Of a DNA stretch of 64,000 bases, positions 29,210 to 37,847 are shown piece by piece. Under the pieces are notes generated by a model, which saw nothing but the letters and a program-made list of their open reading frames with translations, did not search any database and had not been told where the DNA came from. Source of the DNA: Bdellovibrionales bacterium (GTDB taxonomy: Bacteria; Bdellovibrionota; Bdellovibrionia; Bdellovibrionales; UBA1609); contig JAHDIR010000002.1 in the NCBI GenBank assembly GCA_020630675.1, positions 92,518 to 156,517 on the forward strand. The letters run 5' to 3'. A program made the position numbers and the translations under genes. Numbering within the stretch: the stretch's first letter is position 1; each line of letters starts with the position of its first letter.

Positions 29210-29767
29210 ATGTACGCAATTGTACGAACTGGCGGCAAGCAATATAGAGTAAAAGCTGGTGATAAATTAAGAGTTGAAAAACTAGATAAAGACTTAGGCG
29301 ATGAGTTTGAAATCCCTGAAGTTTTATGGGTTGGCGGAGCTGACAGTTTTTCAGGTAATCCAGTGCTTCCTGATGCTAAAGTGGTGGCCGTTGTGACTCA
29401 CCAAACAAAGGCTGCAAAAGTTTTAGTTTTTAAAAAGAAAAGACGTCAAGGCTATCGTAAAATGCGTGGTCATCGTCAATGGTACACAGAGCTTTTCATT
29501 AAATCTATCACTAACCCTAAAGGGGAAGTGAGCAATGCAGAAGCTGCTGCCACTGTATTTAATCCTGAAAAGAAAAAAATGAAAGCCGAAGCTGCAGCGG
29601 CGGCAAAAAAAGAAGCTAAGCAGGCAAAAGTTAAAACAGGAAAAAAAGTGACCAAAAAGAAGGCGGCTGCCAAAAAAGCCACTTCTAAGAAAAAAACAGC
29701 CACTAAAAAGAAAGTCACTAAAAAGAAAACAGCGGCTAAGAAAAAGACAGCTAAGAAAAAAAGTTAA
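29210..29767 (+). CDS. rplU: 50S ribosomal protein L21 with long lysine/alanine-rich tail
   Basis: The start is the ATG at 29210, directly after GGAGG, giving the normal MYAIVRTGGKQYRVKAGDKL N-terminus; the earlier frame start at 29168 is not needed. Residues 1-102 are a standard L21 (KVLVFKKKRRQGYRKMRGHRQWYTELFI). A tail of about 80 residues follows, made almost only of Lys, Ala and Thr in KKKT/KKAA repeats, like histone H1 tails. The usual L21 is about 103 residues. The tail would be strongly basic and disordered, possibly binding rRNA or DNA. rpmA starts 14 bases after the stop. Confidence 0.93.
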   Translation: MYAIVRTGGKQYRVKAGDKLRVEKLDKDLGDEFEIPEVLWVGGADSFSGNPVLPDAKVVAVVTHQTKAAKVLVFKKKRRQGYRKMRGHRQWYTELFIKSITNPKGEVSNAEAAATVFNPEKKKMKAEAAAAAKKEAKQAKVKTGKKVTKKKAAAKKATSKKKTATKKKVTKKKTAAKKKTAKKKS

Positions 29768-29781
29768 TTTAAGGAGTAGTC

Positions 29782-30042
29782 ATGGCATCGAAGAAAGCCG
29801 CGGGTAGTACGAAAAACGGAAGAGATAGTAAAAGTAAAAGACTAGGTGTTAAAAAATTTGGTGGTCAGCCAGTTAAACCTGGAATGATACTTGTTCGCCA
29901 AAGAGGAACTCGCTTCCATATTGGTCAAAATGTTCGTATGGGTAGAGATCATACTTTATTTTCTGTTATTGATGGTGTTGTAAAATTTGAACATGTTGAT
30001 AAGAAAAGAATGAAGGTTAGCGTTTACCCAAGAACAGCTTAA
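29782..30042 (+). CDS. rpmA: 50S ribosomal protein L27
   Basis: 86 residues, full length. [31 protein letters not shown] is the typical N-terminus that reaches the peptidyl-transferase centre. [37 protein letters not shown] completes the fold. No N-terminal processing extension of the firmicute type is present. AAGGAG precedes the ATG. Standard rplU-rpmA-obgE order. Confidence 0.96.
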   Translation: MASKKAAGSTKNGRDSKSKRLGVKKFGGQPVKPGMILVRQRGTRFHIGQNVRMGRDHTLFSVIDGVVKFEHVDKKRMKVSVYPRTA

Positions 30043-30065
30043 GCTGTGTTTAAATTCCTTCTATT

Positions 30066-31103
30066 TTGAAATTTATTGACGAAGCTCATATTTTAGTTCG
30101 CTCCGGAAAAGGTGGGGCAGGGTGCGTGAGCTTTCGTCGTGAGTCCCATGTTCCACGCGGCGGTCCTGACGGTGGTGATGGTGGTAAAGGTGGCGACGTC
30201 ATCATTCAAGTCAGCGACAAACTCTCTTCACTTCTTGATTTTAAATTCAAAAAAAAGTACTCAGCTCAAAATGGTCAGCCAGGTGGAAAACAAAACCAAA
30301 CAGGTTTTAATGGCGAAGACTTAATATTATTGGTTCCTCCAGGAACCGTCGTTAAAGATAAACAATCAAAATTAATTGTAGATATGGCCGAAACGGAAAG
30401 TTTTACTCTTTTACAGGGCGGCATTGGCGGAAAGGGAAATACTTTTTATAAAACTAGTGTTCATCAAGCCCCAGAGATTGCTCAAAAAGGTATGCCTGAG
30501 CAAGAAATGAATATTAGCCTTGAGCTAAAAATTTTAGCCGACATCGGTATTATTGGTTTTCCTAATGTGGGTAAATCGACACTTATTTCTAGAATTTCTG
30601 CTGCCAAACCTAAAATTGCAGATTATCACTTCACAACTTTGGTGCCTAACCTTGGGGTTGTTAAAATTGAAGATGGAAAAAACTATGTTGTGGCGGACAT
30701 ACCCGGCCTTATCGAAGGTGCTCATGAAGGTTTAGGCTTAGGCATTCAATTTTTACGACATATAGAAAGAACGAAAGCTTTTGTTCATGTTGTCGATGCC
30801 TCTCCTTTAGCGACTCATCCTCCACTTAAAAGTTACGAGCTAATTATGAATGAGCTCAAAAAATATGATGAAAATAATGACCTGAAAGATCAGTTTGCCC
30901 CTTTGTCTTCAAGGGAACAAATTGTTGTTTTTAGCAAAATTGATGTTTTAGAACCAGAGAGTTTGAATGAGGCCATTAAAGAGTTCAAGCTAGCGACAGG
31001 AATAAGTCCTCTTTGTATATCTGCTGTGACAGGTAAGAATATTCAGGAATTAATATATAGAGCGGGTGAGATTGTTTACCCGGTAAAGGTAGAAGATGAG
31101 TAA
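30066..31103 (+). CDS. obgE: GTPase Obg
   Basis: 345-residue ribosome-assembly GTPase. The glycine-rich Obg domain (1-158) is obvious: VRSGKGGAGCVSFRRESHVPRGGPDGGDGGKGGDVI. The G domain has G1 GFPNVGKST, G3 DIPGLIEGAHEG, and G4 as FSKID, a variant of NKxD with Ser replacing Asn. The usual start reads MKFIDEA, which requires the TTG at 30066; no strong ribosome site lies before it, so translation may be coupled to rpmA 23 bases upstream. The end overlaps the next gene by eight bases. Confidence 0.94.
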   Translation: MKFIDEAHILVRSGKGGAGCVSFRRESHVPRGGPDGGDGGKGGDVIIQVSDKLSSLLDFKFKKKYSAQNGQPGGKQNQTGFNGEDLILLVPPGTVVKDKQSKLIVDMAETESFTLLQGGIGGKGNTFYKTSVHQAPEIAQKGMPEQEMNISLELKILADIGIIGFPNVGKSTLISRISAAKPKIADYHFTTLVPNLGVVKIEDGKNYVVADIPGLIEGAHEGLGLGIQFLRHIERTKAFVHVVDASPLATHPPLKSYELIMNELKKYDENNDLKDQFAPLSSREQIVVFSKIDVLEPESLNEAIKEFKLATGISPLCISAVTGKNIQELIYRAGEIVYPVKVEDE

Positions 31104-32094
31104 TATTTTAGTTTTTGGGGGTAGCTTTAACCCTCCACATATTGGTCATGTAAATGTCATTCAAACAGCCACTGAAAATTTTGAAGACTATCAGATGGTG
31201 GTTTTACCCTCCTATCAGAGTCCATTAAAATTTTTTGATTATGACCCAGGAATAGACCATCGCTTAAGTATGATGGAGTTAGCTACTCAGGGTTTGCCCG
31301 TTAAAGTGGATACATATGAAAAAGAGCAAGGTGAAAAATGCTTCACAATTGATGTTTTACCTTCTTTGAAAGAAAAATATAAGGCTGAAAATATTAAAGT
31401 TTTAATAGGGTTAGACCAGTTATACCAATTTGATAAATGGAAAAACTATAAAGCAATTTTAACAATGGCTGACTTAGTTGTTACAAGTCGACCTGGTTTT
31501 GCATTTCCGGAATTAGATGAGCTGCCTGTAAATATAAAAGAGATGGTATTAGATTATTCTGAAAATGAATATATTTTGTCTACAGGCAAAAAAATTGAAT
31601 TTATGATTTTAACTGAAGACATAGATGTATCGTCGTCTTTTTTAAGAACAAACTTAAGAAAAGGAAAGCCTTTAAGCTCGCAAATTCCTGATAAGGTTCA
31701 AGACTATATCACCAAAGAAAATATTTATGAAAAAGTAGATAAAAAAGTCGCAGACTATCAAATTTTTTCTATACAATGCCGTGAAATTTTAAAAGAAAAA
31801 AATGCTTTAGGTGTTTTAGCTTATGATGTGCGAAACATCTCCCAGCCCTCTGAATTTAACTTAATTGCATCGGGTACAAACACTCGACACACCTCTGCTT
31901 TGGCAGAAAACTTAATTAAAACCATTCGCAAAACCCATGGTCTTGCCCCTATTGCTATAGAAGGTTTAAATGAAGGTCGCTGGGTAGTGATTGATTATGG
32001 ATCTCTTATTGTTCATGTTTTTTATGATTATGTTAGAAATGAATATAAACTTGAGGAGCTTTGGTCGGAAGGAGAGCTTTTAGGAGACGCCTAA
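31096..32094 (+). CDS. Fusion of nicotinate-nucleotide adenylyltransferase (NadD) and ribosomal silencing factor (RsfS)
   Basis: 332 residues containing two complete proteins that are usually separate neighbouring genes. Residues 1-200 are NadD: FGGSFNPPHIGHVNVI is the nucleotidyltransferase HxGH motif, and VSSSFLRTNLRKGKPL is the C-terminal ISST-type motif. Residues about 213-325 are RsfS/Iojap (DUF143): LGVLAYDVRNISQPSEFNLIASGTNTRHTSALAENL, then EGLNEGRWVVIDYGSLIVHVF. NadD makes deamido-NAD; RsfS blocks subunit joining at L14 in starvation. The frame is continuous across the join with only a short linker. Overlaps obgE by eight bases. Confidence 0.92.
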   Translation: MSNILVFGGSFNPPHIGHVNVIQTATENFEDYQMVVLPSYQSPLKFFDYDPGIDHRLSMMELATQGLPVKVDTYEKEQGEKCFTIDVLPSLKEKYKAENIKVLIGLDQLYQFDKWKNYKAILTMADLVVTSRPGFAFPELDELPVNIKEMVLDYSENEYILSTGKKIEFMILTEDIDVSSSFLRTNLRKGKPLSSQIPDKVQDYITKENIYEKVDKKVADYQIFSIQCREILKEKNALGVLAYDVRNISQPSEFNLIASGTNTRHTSALAENLIKTIRKTHGLAPIAIEGLNEGRWVVIDYGSLIVHVFYDYVRNEYKLEELWSEGELLGDA

Positions 32095-32107
32095 AAGACA
32101 CTATTCC

Positions 32108-32581
32108 ATGGAGTTAAAGTTTGTCCACATACAATCAGGAAAAGAGGATTGGGCGCAAAAGTCAGCTTCGCTGTATGAAAAGAAAATTGGACATCATTAT
32201 CCGTTTCAAATAATAACGCTAAAGGGGCGGCCTTTGCCCCGCGAGAAAAAAAATATAAAAATTAAAAATGAATCTGAACTTGTTTTAAAAATGTTAGACC
32301 CCAAAGATTGGTTTATATTATTTGACGAGCAAGGAACAGAGCTTAAGAGTTCTATTGATTTTTCCAAAAAGTTAAGCCATTTTTTACAATCGGGAAAAAA
32401 AAGAATTGTTTTTTTAATTGGTGGAGCTTTTGGCGTGTCTGAAGATGTGAAAGAAAGAGCAGACATGAAAATCAGCCTAACCTCACTTACAATGAACCAT
32501 CATATAGCCATGACTATGGCTTTGGAGCAAATTTATCGCTCTATTTGTATAGAAAAGAAAATTCCTTATCATAACGAGTGA
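32108..32581 (+). CDS. rlmH: 23S rRNA (pseudouridine1915-N3) methyltransferase RlmH
   Basis: 157-residue SPOUT methyltransferase that acts on helix 69 of 23S rRNA in the assembled ribosome. FLIGGAFGVSEDVKERADMKISLTSLTMNHHIAMTMALEQIYRSICIEKKIPYHNE is diagnostic: the SAM-binding knot and the conserved C-terminal PYH. Thirteen bases after the nadD-rsfS fusion, in the same transcription unit. Confidence 0.95.
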   Translation: MELKFVHIQSGKEDWAQKSASLYEKKIGHHYPFQIITLKGRPLPREKKNIKIKNESELVLKMLDPKDWFILFDEQGTELKSSIDFSKKLSHFLQSGKKRIVFLIGGAFGVSEDVKERADMKISLTSLTMNHHIAMTMALEQIYRSICIEKKIPYHNE

Positions 32582-32691
32582 TAGTATTTAAATCTTCCGT
32601 CGCTTAAGTTCGAAAACCGAAAGGTGGGATACTTTATGTAGAACCTATAGTAAGTTAGGGTCAGGCTGAGATTTTGTATTTAGAGTTCTCC

Positions 32692-33339
32692 ATGTATTCC
32701 TGGAAATGTTATTTTAGAGTTTGCTTGGTTTGTAGCGAGTTTTCTCCTCCTGTTGATATTTTTTGTAATAGTTGTTGGCTTAATTATTATGAATTAACTC
32801 AATCTAAAAGAAACTCGAGAAGTGAAAATTACAAGTTCCCACTTCATCGATTATGGGTATGGAATGAGTTGAGTGATCAATATGTTCGGCCGGTGGTATA
32901 CAATTTAAAAAAAGGTCATGATCATGAGTTATTTGTTAAGTTAGCTCAGATGTTTCTTTCAAAGGTTTCATTTTCTCAATATAAAGATGAAAATTTAATT
33001 TTTATTCCTGCACCGGCAAAATACCCGAAATTAAATCATGCCCTTTATTTTGCTAGGGGTTTGTCGGAGGTCACTGGGCGTCCTTATTTTGATGTCCTTA
33101 AAGAATCTCTTCAAAAAAAAGTATCTCAAAAAAACTTAACAAGAATCAGAAGGCAAAATAGAAAAATGTTTCTAAAGCTTAGCTTAAAAAGGGGAAATAG
33201 AACCCGTTTCATATTTGTTGATGATGTTGTGACATCTGGCTCTACCGCAGAGGCAGCCTATAGGGCTTTGGGACAACCCAAAAAATTTGATGTATGGGTA
33301 CTGGCTGAAAAAACACTGAAAAAAGTAGCCCTTGATTAG
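32692..33339 (+). CDS. ComF-family phosphoribosyltransferase-like protein
   Basis: 215 residues from the ATG at 32692; a TTG at 32674 would add six residues. The N-terminus has four Cys in a zinc-ribbon-like CLVC...CNSC pattern. The PRPP-binding loop is FIFVDDVVTSGSTAEAAYRAL near residues 180-200, and a YFARGLSEVTGRP segment lies before it. ComF proteins help take up single-stranded DNA during transformation, although many homologues are uncharacterised. The ribosome site is weak. Lies 110 bases after rlmH. Confidence 0.85.
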   Translation: MYSWKCYFRVCLVCSEFSPPVDIFCNSCWLNYYELTQSKRNSRSENYKFPLHRLWVWNELSDQYVRPVVYNLKKGHDHELFVKLAQMFLSKVSFSQYKDENLIFIPAPAKYPKLNHALYFARGLSEVTGRPYFDVLKESLQKKVSQKNLTRIRRQNRKMFLKLSLKRGNRTRFIFVDDVVTSGSTAEAAYRALGQPKKFDVWVLAEKTLKKVALD

Positions 33340-33465
33340 CTCTCATCTCAAGCCTATGCGACTTTGTAGGTCCTTATAGTTGTGGAGCTGAAAAGGCTTT
33401 AAATTCCCTATAAATAGAGCTGTTTGCAATAGACACGGCGAGTAAAAATTGCTAAATTAGGGCCT

Positions 33466-34119
33466 ATGATACGTACTTTTATTTTCATTTTTTTGTTTCC
33501 CTTTTTTTTAATTCAGGCCGAAAAGTCGGTCGACTTAAATCAGCCCATTCATCAGGTGATTAATAAATATCGAAACTCACCGGCAGTAGATATGAAATTA
33601 AAAAAAACGATGGTTTCGACCTTGTTGGGAGGTGACCCTAAGATCAGTTTTGGCCAGTTATATCTTAGCCAGGGAAATATGAGGTATGAAATTACTGAAC
33701 CTGAAAAACATTTAGTGGTAGTCAACGGTAAAAGTATTTGGGTGGAAAATAGGCTGTCCAAAGAAATGGGCGGAAAGATTCAAGCGATTCATTTAAAATC
33801 AAAAGCTGCTCAAAATAAGGTTAAGGGTTTTATGGCTGCATTTTTTGGAAACTCAAACATCAAAGAGGATATTGATTTTAAATTTGTATCTGATGGGCTT
33901 TATTCGGTTGAGTTTAAAAAGAAGGACTCTGCACCGGATATTAAGTCGGCCCATATTAGTTTAGATTCTTCTAAGGAAAAAATAAATTATATTGAGTACA
34001 CCGACAGTATTGAAAATAAAACTCGACATGATTTTTCGAAAGTTAAGTTTAAAAAAAATAAAAATGATTCCAAATTTGAATACTCTATGCCAGCAAACGC
34101 AGAAAAAACGGTGATGTGA
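33466..34119 (+). CDS. LolA-like outer-membrane lipoprotein carrier
   Basis: 217 residues with a cleavable signal peptide (MIRTFIFIFLFPFFLIQAEK). The mature part is a LolA-type half-barrel: VDMKLKKTMVSTLLGGDPKISFGQLYLSQGNMRYEITEPEKHLVVVNGKSIWVEN matches the family. LolA shuttles lipoproteins across the periplasm; the window encodes many lipoproteins that would need it. The stop codon overlaps the next gene's start in TGATG, so rimO translation is probably coupled. Confidence 0.8.
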   Translation: MIRTFIFIFLFPFFLIQAEKSVDLNQPIHQVINKYRNSPAVDMKLKKTMVSTLLGGDPKISFGQLYLSQGNMRYEITEPEKHLVVVNGKSIWVENRLSKEMGGKIQAIHLKSKAAQNKVKGFMAAFFGNSNIKEDIDFKFVSDGLYSVEFKKKDSAPDIKSAHISLDSSKEKINYIEYTDSIENKTRHDFSKVKFKKNKNDSKFEYSMPANAEKTVM

Positions 34120-35486
34120 TGTCTCAAAAAATAATAGAAAATAAAAAAAAGGTTCATATAATTAGCTTGGGCTGTCCAAAAAATTTAGTAGACAGCGAAA
34201 TTATGTTTGGGACTTTAAAAAATCAAGGTTATGAATTGGTGCAGGATGAGTCTAAAGCCGATACCATTATTGTAAATACCTGCGGTTTTATAGAGCAGGC
34301 CAAAGAGGAGTCGATTAATACGGTTTTAGAGGCTGCTAAATATAAGCAAGAAGGGTCATTAAAAAAACTAGTGGTCGCCGGCTGCCTGACTCAACGTTAT
34401 AAGGATGATTTGGTTGAGGGTTTACCTGAAGCTGATTTGTTTGTTGGCTCTGGACAATTTCAAAATATAGATGATATTTTGGCCAAAGCTTATCAAGGGG
34501 AAGAAAAAAAGACTTACTTTAATTTGCCCACCTATTTACAAGAAGAGGCCACTCCTCGCTTAAACTCTCAATTGAAGCATCGAGCGTACTTAAAAATTTC
34601 TGAGGGCTGTAAAAAGCGCTGTGCTTTTTGTGCCATACCTCTCATAAGAGGAAATTTGCAATCTAGAAAAGTGGAAAATGTCTTAAGCGAGGCAAAACTC
34701 TTAAAAGCCAGTGGAACCAAGGAACTTATTGTAATTTCACATGATTTTACAGACTATGGCTGGGATATTAAAAAGAAAGACCCTTCGAGAACAGATTCTC
34801 CCTATGAGCTTTTAAAAACGCTATCTGATGAAAGTGGAGCGGATTGGATTCGTGTTTTATATTTATATCCTGATGGTATTGATGAAAAAATGGTTCAGCT
34901 CATCAAAGAACGAGACAATTTGGTAAAATATTTTGATATGCCTTTACAGCATATAAATAACCAAATGCTAAAGCTTATGAATCGCAGAATGACAAAAGAA
35001 AAAATTGTCGAGTGTTTAAACTTAATCAGAAAAGAGATACCTGAGGCGATAATAAGAACACAGTTCATTGTTGGTTTTCCTGGAGAAACAGAAGAGCAGT
35101 TTAATGAGCTTTTGGACTTTGTTAAAGAGCAAAAATTTGATCGTGTTGGTGCTTTTCAATACTCTACAGAAGAAAACACCAAAGCGGCGACTCTTCCAAA
35201 CCCTGTCGATGAAGAAACAAAACAAAAACGCTATGATCAAATTATGTCTTTACAGCTTCCGATTAGTCGTCAAAAACATAAGGACCTCGTTGGAAAGGTT
35301 ATACCTGTTATTGTTGAGGGCGTGAGCGAGGAATCGGAATTACTATTACAGGGGCGCACGGCTGGGCAGGCACCAGATATTGATGGTGTTGTATACATAA
35401 GTGATGGTAAAGCCAGCCAAGGAGACATCGTAAATGTCAAAATTACGGATAGTCATGACTATGATTTGGTTGGCGAAATTATTTAA
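34119..35486 (+). CDS. rimO: Ribosomal protein S12 methylthiotransferase RimO
   Basis: 455 residues. Three domains: the N-terminal MTTase domain with cluster Cys in SLGCPKN, NTCGFI and AGCLTQ; the radical SAM domain with CKKRCAFCAIP near residue 160; and a C-terminal TRAM domain (about 380-450). It adds a methylthio group to Asp89 of S12. Start taken as the ATG at 34119 overlapping the preceding stop; a GTG three bases earlier is possible. DFTDYGWD and YLYPDGI are RimO rather than MiaB features. Confidence 0.93.
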   Translation: MSQKIIENKKKVHIISLGCPKNLVDSEIMFGTLKNQGYELVQDESKADTIIVNTCGFIEQAKEESINTVLEAAKYKQEGSLKKLVVAGCLTQRYKDDLVEGLPEADLFVGSGQFQNIDDILAKAYQGEEKKTYFNLPTYLQEEATPRLNSQLKHRAYLKISEGCKKRCAFCAIPLIRGNLQSRKVENVLSEAKLLKASGTKELIVISHDFTDYGWDIKKKDPSRTDSPYELLKTLSDESGADWIRVLYLYPDGIDEKMVQLIKERDNLVKYFDMPLQHINNQMLKLMNRRMTKEKIVECLNLIRKEIPEAIIRTQFIVGFPGETEEQFNELLDFVKEQKFDRVGAFQYSTEENTKAATLPNPVDEETKQKRYDQIMSLQLPISRQKHKDLVGKVIPVIVEGVSEESELLLQGRTAGQAPDIDGVVYISDGKASQGDIVNVKITDSHDYDLVGEII

Positions 35487-35519
35487 AATTAAGGGAAAGT
35501 CTAAAAAAATATTCAATGC

Positions 35520-35551
35520 TTGACGGTCTATGTCAACTCTTGCTCTAATAT
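35520..35551 (+). promoter_or_regulatory. Promoter for the 25-residue membrane peptide
   Basis: TTGACG at 35520-35525 as -35. TCTAAT (18-base spacer) or TAATAT (20-base spacer) around 35544-35551 serves as -10. It lies 34 bases after the rimO stop, so the small gene downstream has its own signal. The -35 is one base from consensus. Confidence 0.5.
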
Positions 35552-35607
35552 AAGTGTATTTGAGGTAAAATTATTTACCAAAAAAAATATTTAAGAGGGG
35601 AGAGATT

Positions 35608-35685
35608 TTGTTAGGAAATCAGCTTACAATGCTTTTTGTGCTTTCAGTGATGGTTTTCTTCCTAGTTAACGTTTTAGTTAACTAG
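35608..35685 (+). CDS. 25-residue single-span membrane peptide
   Basis: A TTG start follows GAGGGGAGAG, a strong ribosome site, and the frame ends at TAG 35683-35685. The peptide reads MLGNQLTMLFVLSVMVF then FLVNVLVN, one hydrophobic helix with almost no charge. A promoter-like pair of boxes sits 60-90 bases upstream. I do not recognise it. Possibilities are a regulatory membrane peptide that docks on a larger complex, or a toxin of a type I system, though no antisense partner is evident. Found between rimO and hpt in a stretch otherwise without genes. Confidence 0.45.
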   Translation: MLGNQLTMLFVLSVMVFFLVNVLVN

Positions 35686-35706
35686 AAAGACACATAACTG
35701 TAAAAA

Positions 35707-36219
35707 CTAGTTTCTGTAATTATATAAATCTTTATAATTACGACCCATTTCTTCAGAATCTAAACCATACCCAACAACAAAACGGTCATCAATAGTTCTT
35801 CCAGCATAATCGGGACGAATAGGCAGCTCTCTTCGAGCCGGCTTATCAAGAAGGGTAAGTATTTTCACCGAAGCAGGGTTAGAGGCAAGAATTCGATTTC
35901 TTAAAAAGCTCAGAGTTCTTCCGGCATCAATAATTTCTTCCACGATTAAAACATGTTTATTGGTAATATCACCTTGAAGATCTTTATGTATAACAACGCT
36001 TTGATTCTTTGGAGAAGTTAAATGAACAAACTCCATAATAATAGGAAGATCAATTTTTTTGACCAAATCAGTGGCAAAAAGAATAGACCCTTTTAGAGGG
36101 CAAACAATATGTAGTTCTTTGCCGGCATAGTCTTTTTCAATAGTTTTGGCCAATTGCAAGACTACTTCTTGTATTTCTTCTTCTGTCATAAATGTCACTA
36201 ATTCTTTTTTTAAGCTCAT
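35707..36219 (-). CDS. hpt: Hypoxanthine phosphoribosyltransferase
   Basis: 170 residues, the normal length. It converts hypoxanthine/guanine plus PRPP to IMP/GMP. HIVCPLKGSILFATDLVKKI and the PRPP loop HVLIVEEIIDAGRTL near residue 90 are diagnostic, although the usual acidic pair is EE rather than ED. LLDKPARRELPIRPDYAGRTIDDRFVVGYGLD is the base-binding region. AAAGGT lies upstream of the ATG. It complements the nucleoside phosphorylases at 22.9-25 kb in purine salvage. Confidence 0.93.
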   Translation of the reverse strand: MSLKKELVTFMTEEEIQEVVLQLAKTIEKDYAGKELHIVCPLKGSILFATDLVKKIDLPIIMEFVHLTSPKNQSVVIHKDLQGDITNKHVLIVEEIIDAGRTLSFLRNRILASNPASVKILTLLDKPARRELPIRPDYAGRTIDDRFVVGYGLDSEEMGRNYKDLYNYRN

Positions 36220-36229
36220 GAGATACCTT

Positions 36230-36946
36230 TTATAAGTTTTGGTTTAACTGGTTGTGATCGTTTAATAGTTGTCTTGCTTTTTTGTTTTCTGGTTCAATTT
36301 GGAGAACGCGGTTCCATTCTCTGTTGGCTTCAAACGGCGAGCCTTTTTTATGTAGAATTTCTCCGAGTAAAGTTCTGGCTTGAATGAATTTAGGGAATTG
36401 CTGGATGGTATCTCTGAGCCGAGTTTCGGCCTTAGAAAGCTCATCCATGGCAATAAGACATTGTACAACTTTTATATTAAGCTCGGCCTTTCTTCCTGAA
36501 AGCATCAGTGATTTAAGGTACTGCTCTAAAGCCTCTGTGTAACGTTGATGTTGAAAGTAAAGTTCACCCAATTCGTCGTGTTTAATAGATAGTTTTTCAT
36601 TTACATAAGAATCTTGCTCTTTGTTTCTTGAAGCTAACATGACTTGAGCTTCTTCAAAAACTTTGCGGCCTTCTTCATATTTGCCTAAGTCATTCAGTAT
36701 AATACTTAGCCCCACACTAGCGTCAGTAAAGGCTGGGTCAATCTCTAGGGCCCGCTTAAAAGCACGAATGGCCTTATTAAACTTTCCTCGGTCGTAGTAG
36801 ATCGTTCCTAGTAGATGAAAAATAAGAGGTTTTTTTTGGTTTTTAAGTATGAGCTGGTTGAGAATAGACTCAGATTGATTGTATTTTCCTTCGTTAAAAA
36901 GGGCCTGGGCAGTTTCAAATAGCTCTTCGTAATCTTGCTCATTCAT
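36230..36946 (-). CDS. TPR-repeat protein
   Basis: 238 residues of tandem tetratricopeptide repeats: ALFNEGKYNQSESILNQLILKN, IYYDRGKFNKAIRAFKRALEIDP, FQHQRYTEALEQYLKSLML and others, up to about residue 225. There is no signal peptide, so it is probably a cytoplasmic scaffold. The start overlaps the end of bamD by eight bases and hpt follows ten bases after its stop. The specific partner is unknown. Confidence 0.8.
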   Translation of the reverse strand: MNEQDYEELFETAQALFNEGKYNQSESILNQLILKNQKKPLIFHLLGTIYYDRGKFNKAIRAFKRALEIDPAFTDASVGLSIILNDLGKYEEGRKVFEEAQVMLASRNKEQDSYVNEKLSIKHDELGELYFQHQRYTEALEQYLKSLMLSGRKAELNIKVVQCLIAMDELSKAETRLRDTIQQFPKFIQARTLLGEILHKKGSPFEANREWNRVLQIEPENKKARQLLNDHNQLNQNL

Positions 36947-37694
36947 TTTTAATTTTTTCCTTAGCTTTTTTATACTCGTCTGAGTCTGGAAAATTTTTGG
37001 CTAAGCTTTCCAAGTACATTTTAGCTTTTTCCAGGTCATTAATTTTGTAGGCAGACACAGCAGCTCCATACAAAGCTCCTTGTTCCATACCTACCCCTTT
37101 AAAGCGGTTAAGAATTCCTTCATAACGGCCAAGGGCACTTAAATAATGTTCTCTTATAAAGTAAAAAGAAGCAATGTATTGCTCTTTTTCAGCCAGCATT
37201 TTAATGGTTTTATTTTTATATTTTTTAGCAGGCTGGACCCACTTACTATTAGGGTAAGTTAAAATAACATCATCGAAGTACCTAAGGGTTTGGTAGGCGT
37301 CGGCAAGGTCACGGTCAATGGTGGACGGCAGTTGATTGTATTGGCTAAGTGCCATTTGATAGCTGACGTAGTCAGAGCGCGGGTGCTTGGGGTGAAATTC
37401 TTTGAAAAGTCGATAGGCGGTTTCAGCTTCAGGCCAGTATTCGCGGGCAAATTCAATATCTGCAATTTTAAGTTCAGAAAGAACGGCGTATTTACTGTAG
37501 GGGTATTTGTTTTTAATTGTTCTTAATCGGGCCAAAGACTCTTCATATCTTTTTTTGTTGCTGTAGAGTTCTGCCAGTTTATAAGCGCCCTCAGGAGTTT
37601 TTTCGTCCAAGGCTTCGTCGGTACCAAGGCTGCTACAAGACACGAGGTAATAAGAGGAAAGAAGCAGACTGATGGTAAGTAGTTTTTTAAACAT
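36939..37694 (-). CDS. bamD: Outer-membrane assembly lipoprotein BamD
   Basis: 251 residues with lipobox LVSC (Cys20) and five TPR-like repeats. YKLAELYSNKKRYEESLARLRTIKNKYPYSKYAVLSELKIADIEFAREYWPEAETAYRLFKEFHPKHP and DVILTYPNSKWV are close to BamD/ComL. BamD is an essential partner of BamA in inserting beta-barrel proteins into the outer membrane. The ribosome site before the ATG at 37694 is poor. Confidence 0.88.
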   Translation of the reverse strand: MFKKLLTISLLLSSYYLVSCSSLGTDEALDEKTPEGAYKLAELYSNKKRYEESLARLRTIKNKYPYSKYAVLSELKIADIEFAREYWPEAETAYRLFKEFHPKHPRSDYVSYQMALSQYNQLPSTIDRDLADAYQTLRYFDDVILTYPNSKWVQPAKKYKNKTIKMLAEKEQYIASFYFIREHYLSALGRYEGILNRFKGVGMEQGALYGAAVSAYKINDLEKAKMYLESLAKNFPDSDEYKKAKEKIKNE

Positions 37695-37847
37695 GATTCA
37701 TAGCCTTATAAGGAGGAAAGTTATCAGGGGTAAAAACTAGAACATCCTACTATAGGTCAGATTTGAAGTTAAGTGTTTAGGCTAAAAAATGAGAGGCCAA
37801 AAATGGCAAATAATTCTCCCAAAAGCTAGTAATATTAATGTCTTGGG

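Noticed and set aside
32655..32675. CTGAGA motif suggesting a TPP riboswitch
   Set aside because: The rest of the conserved TPP core is missing and the gene downstream is ComF-like, not thiamine-related.
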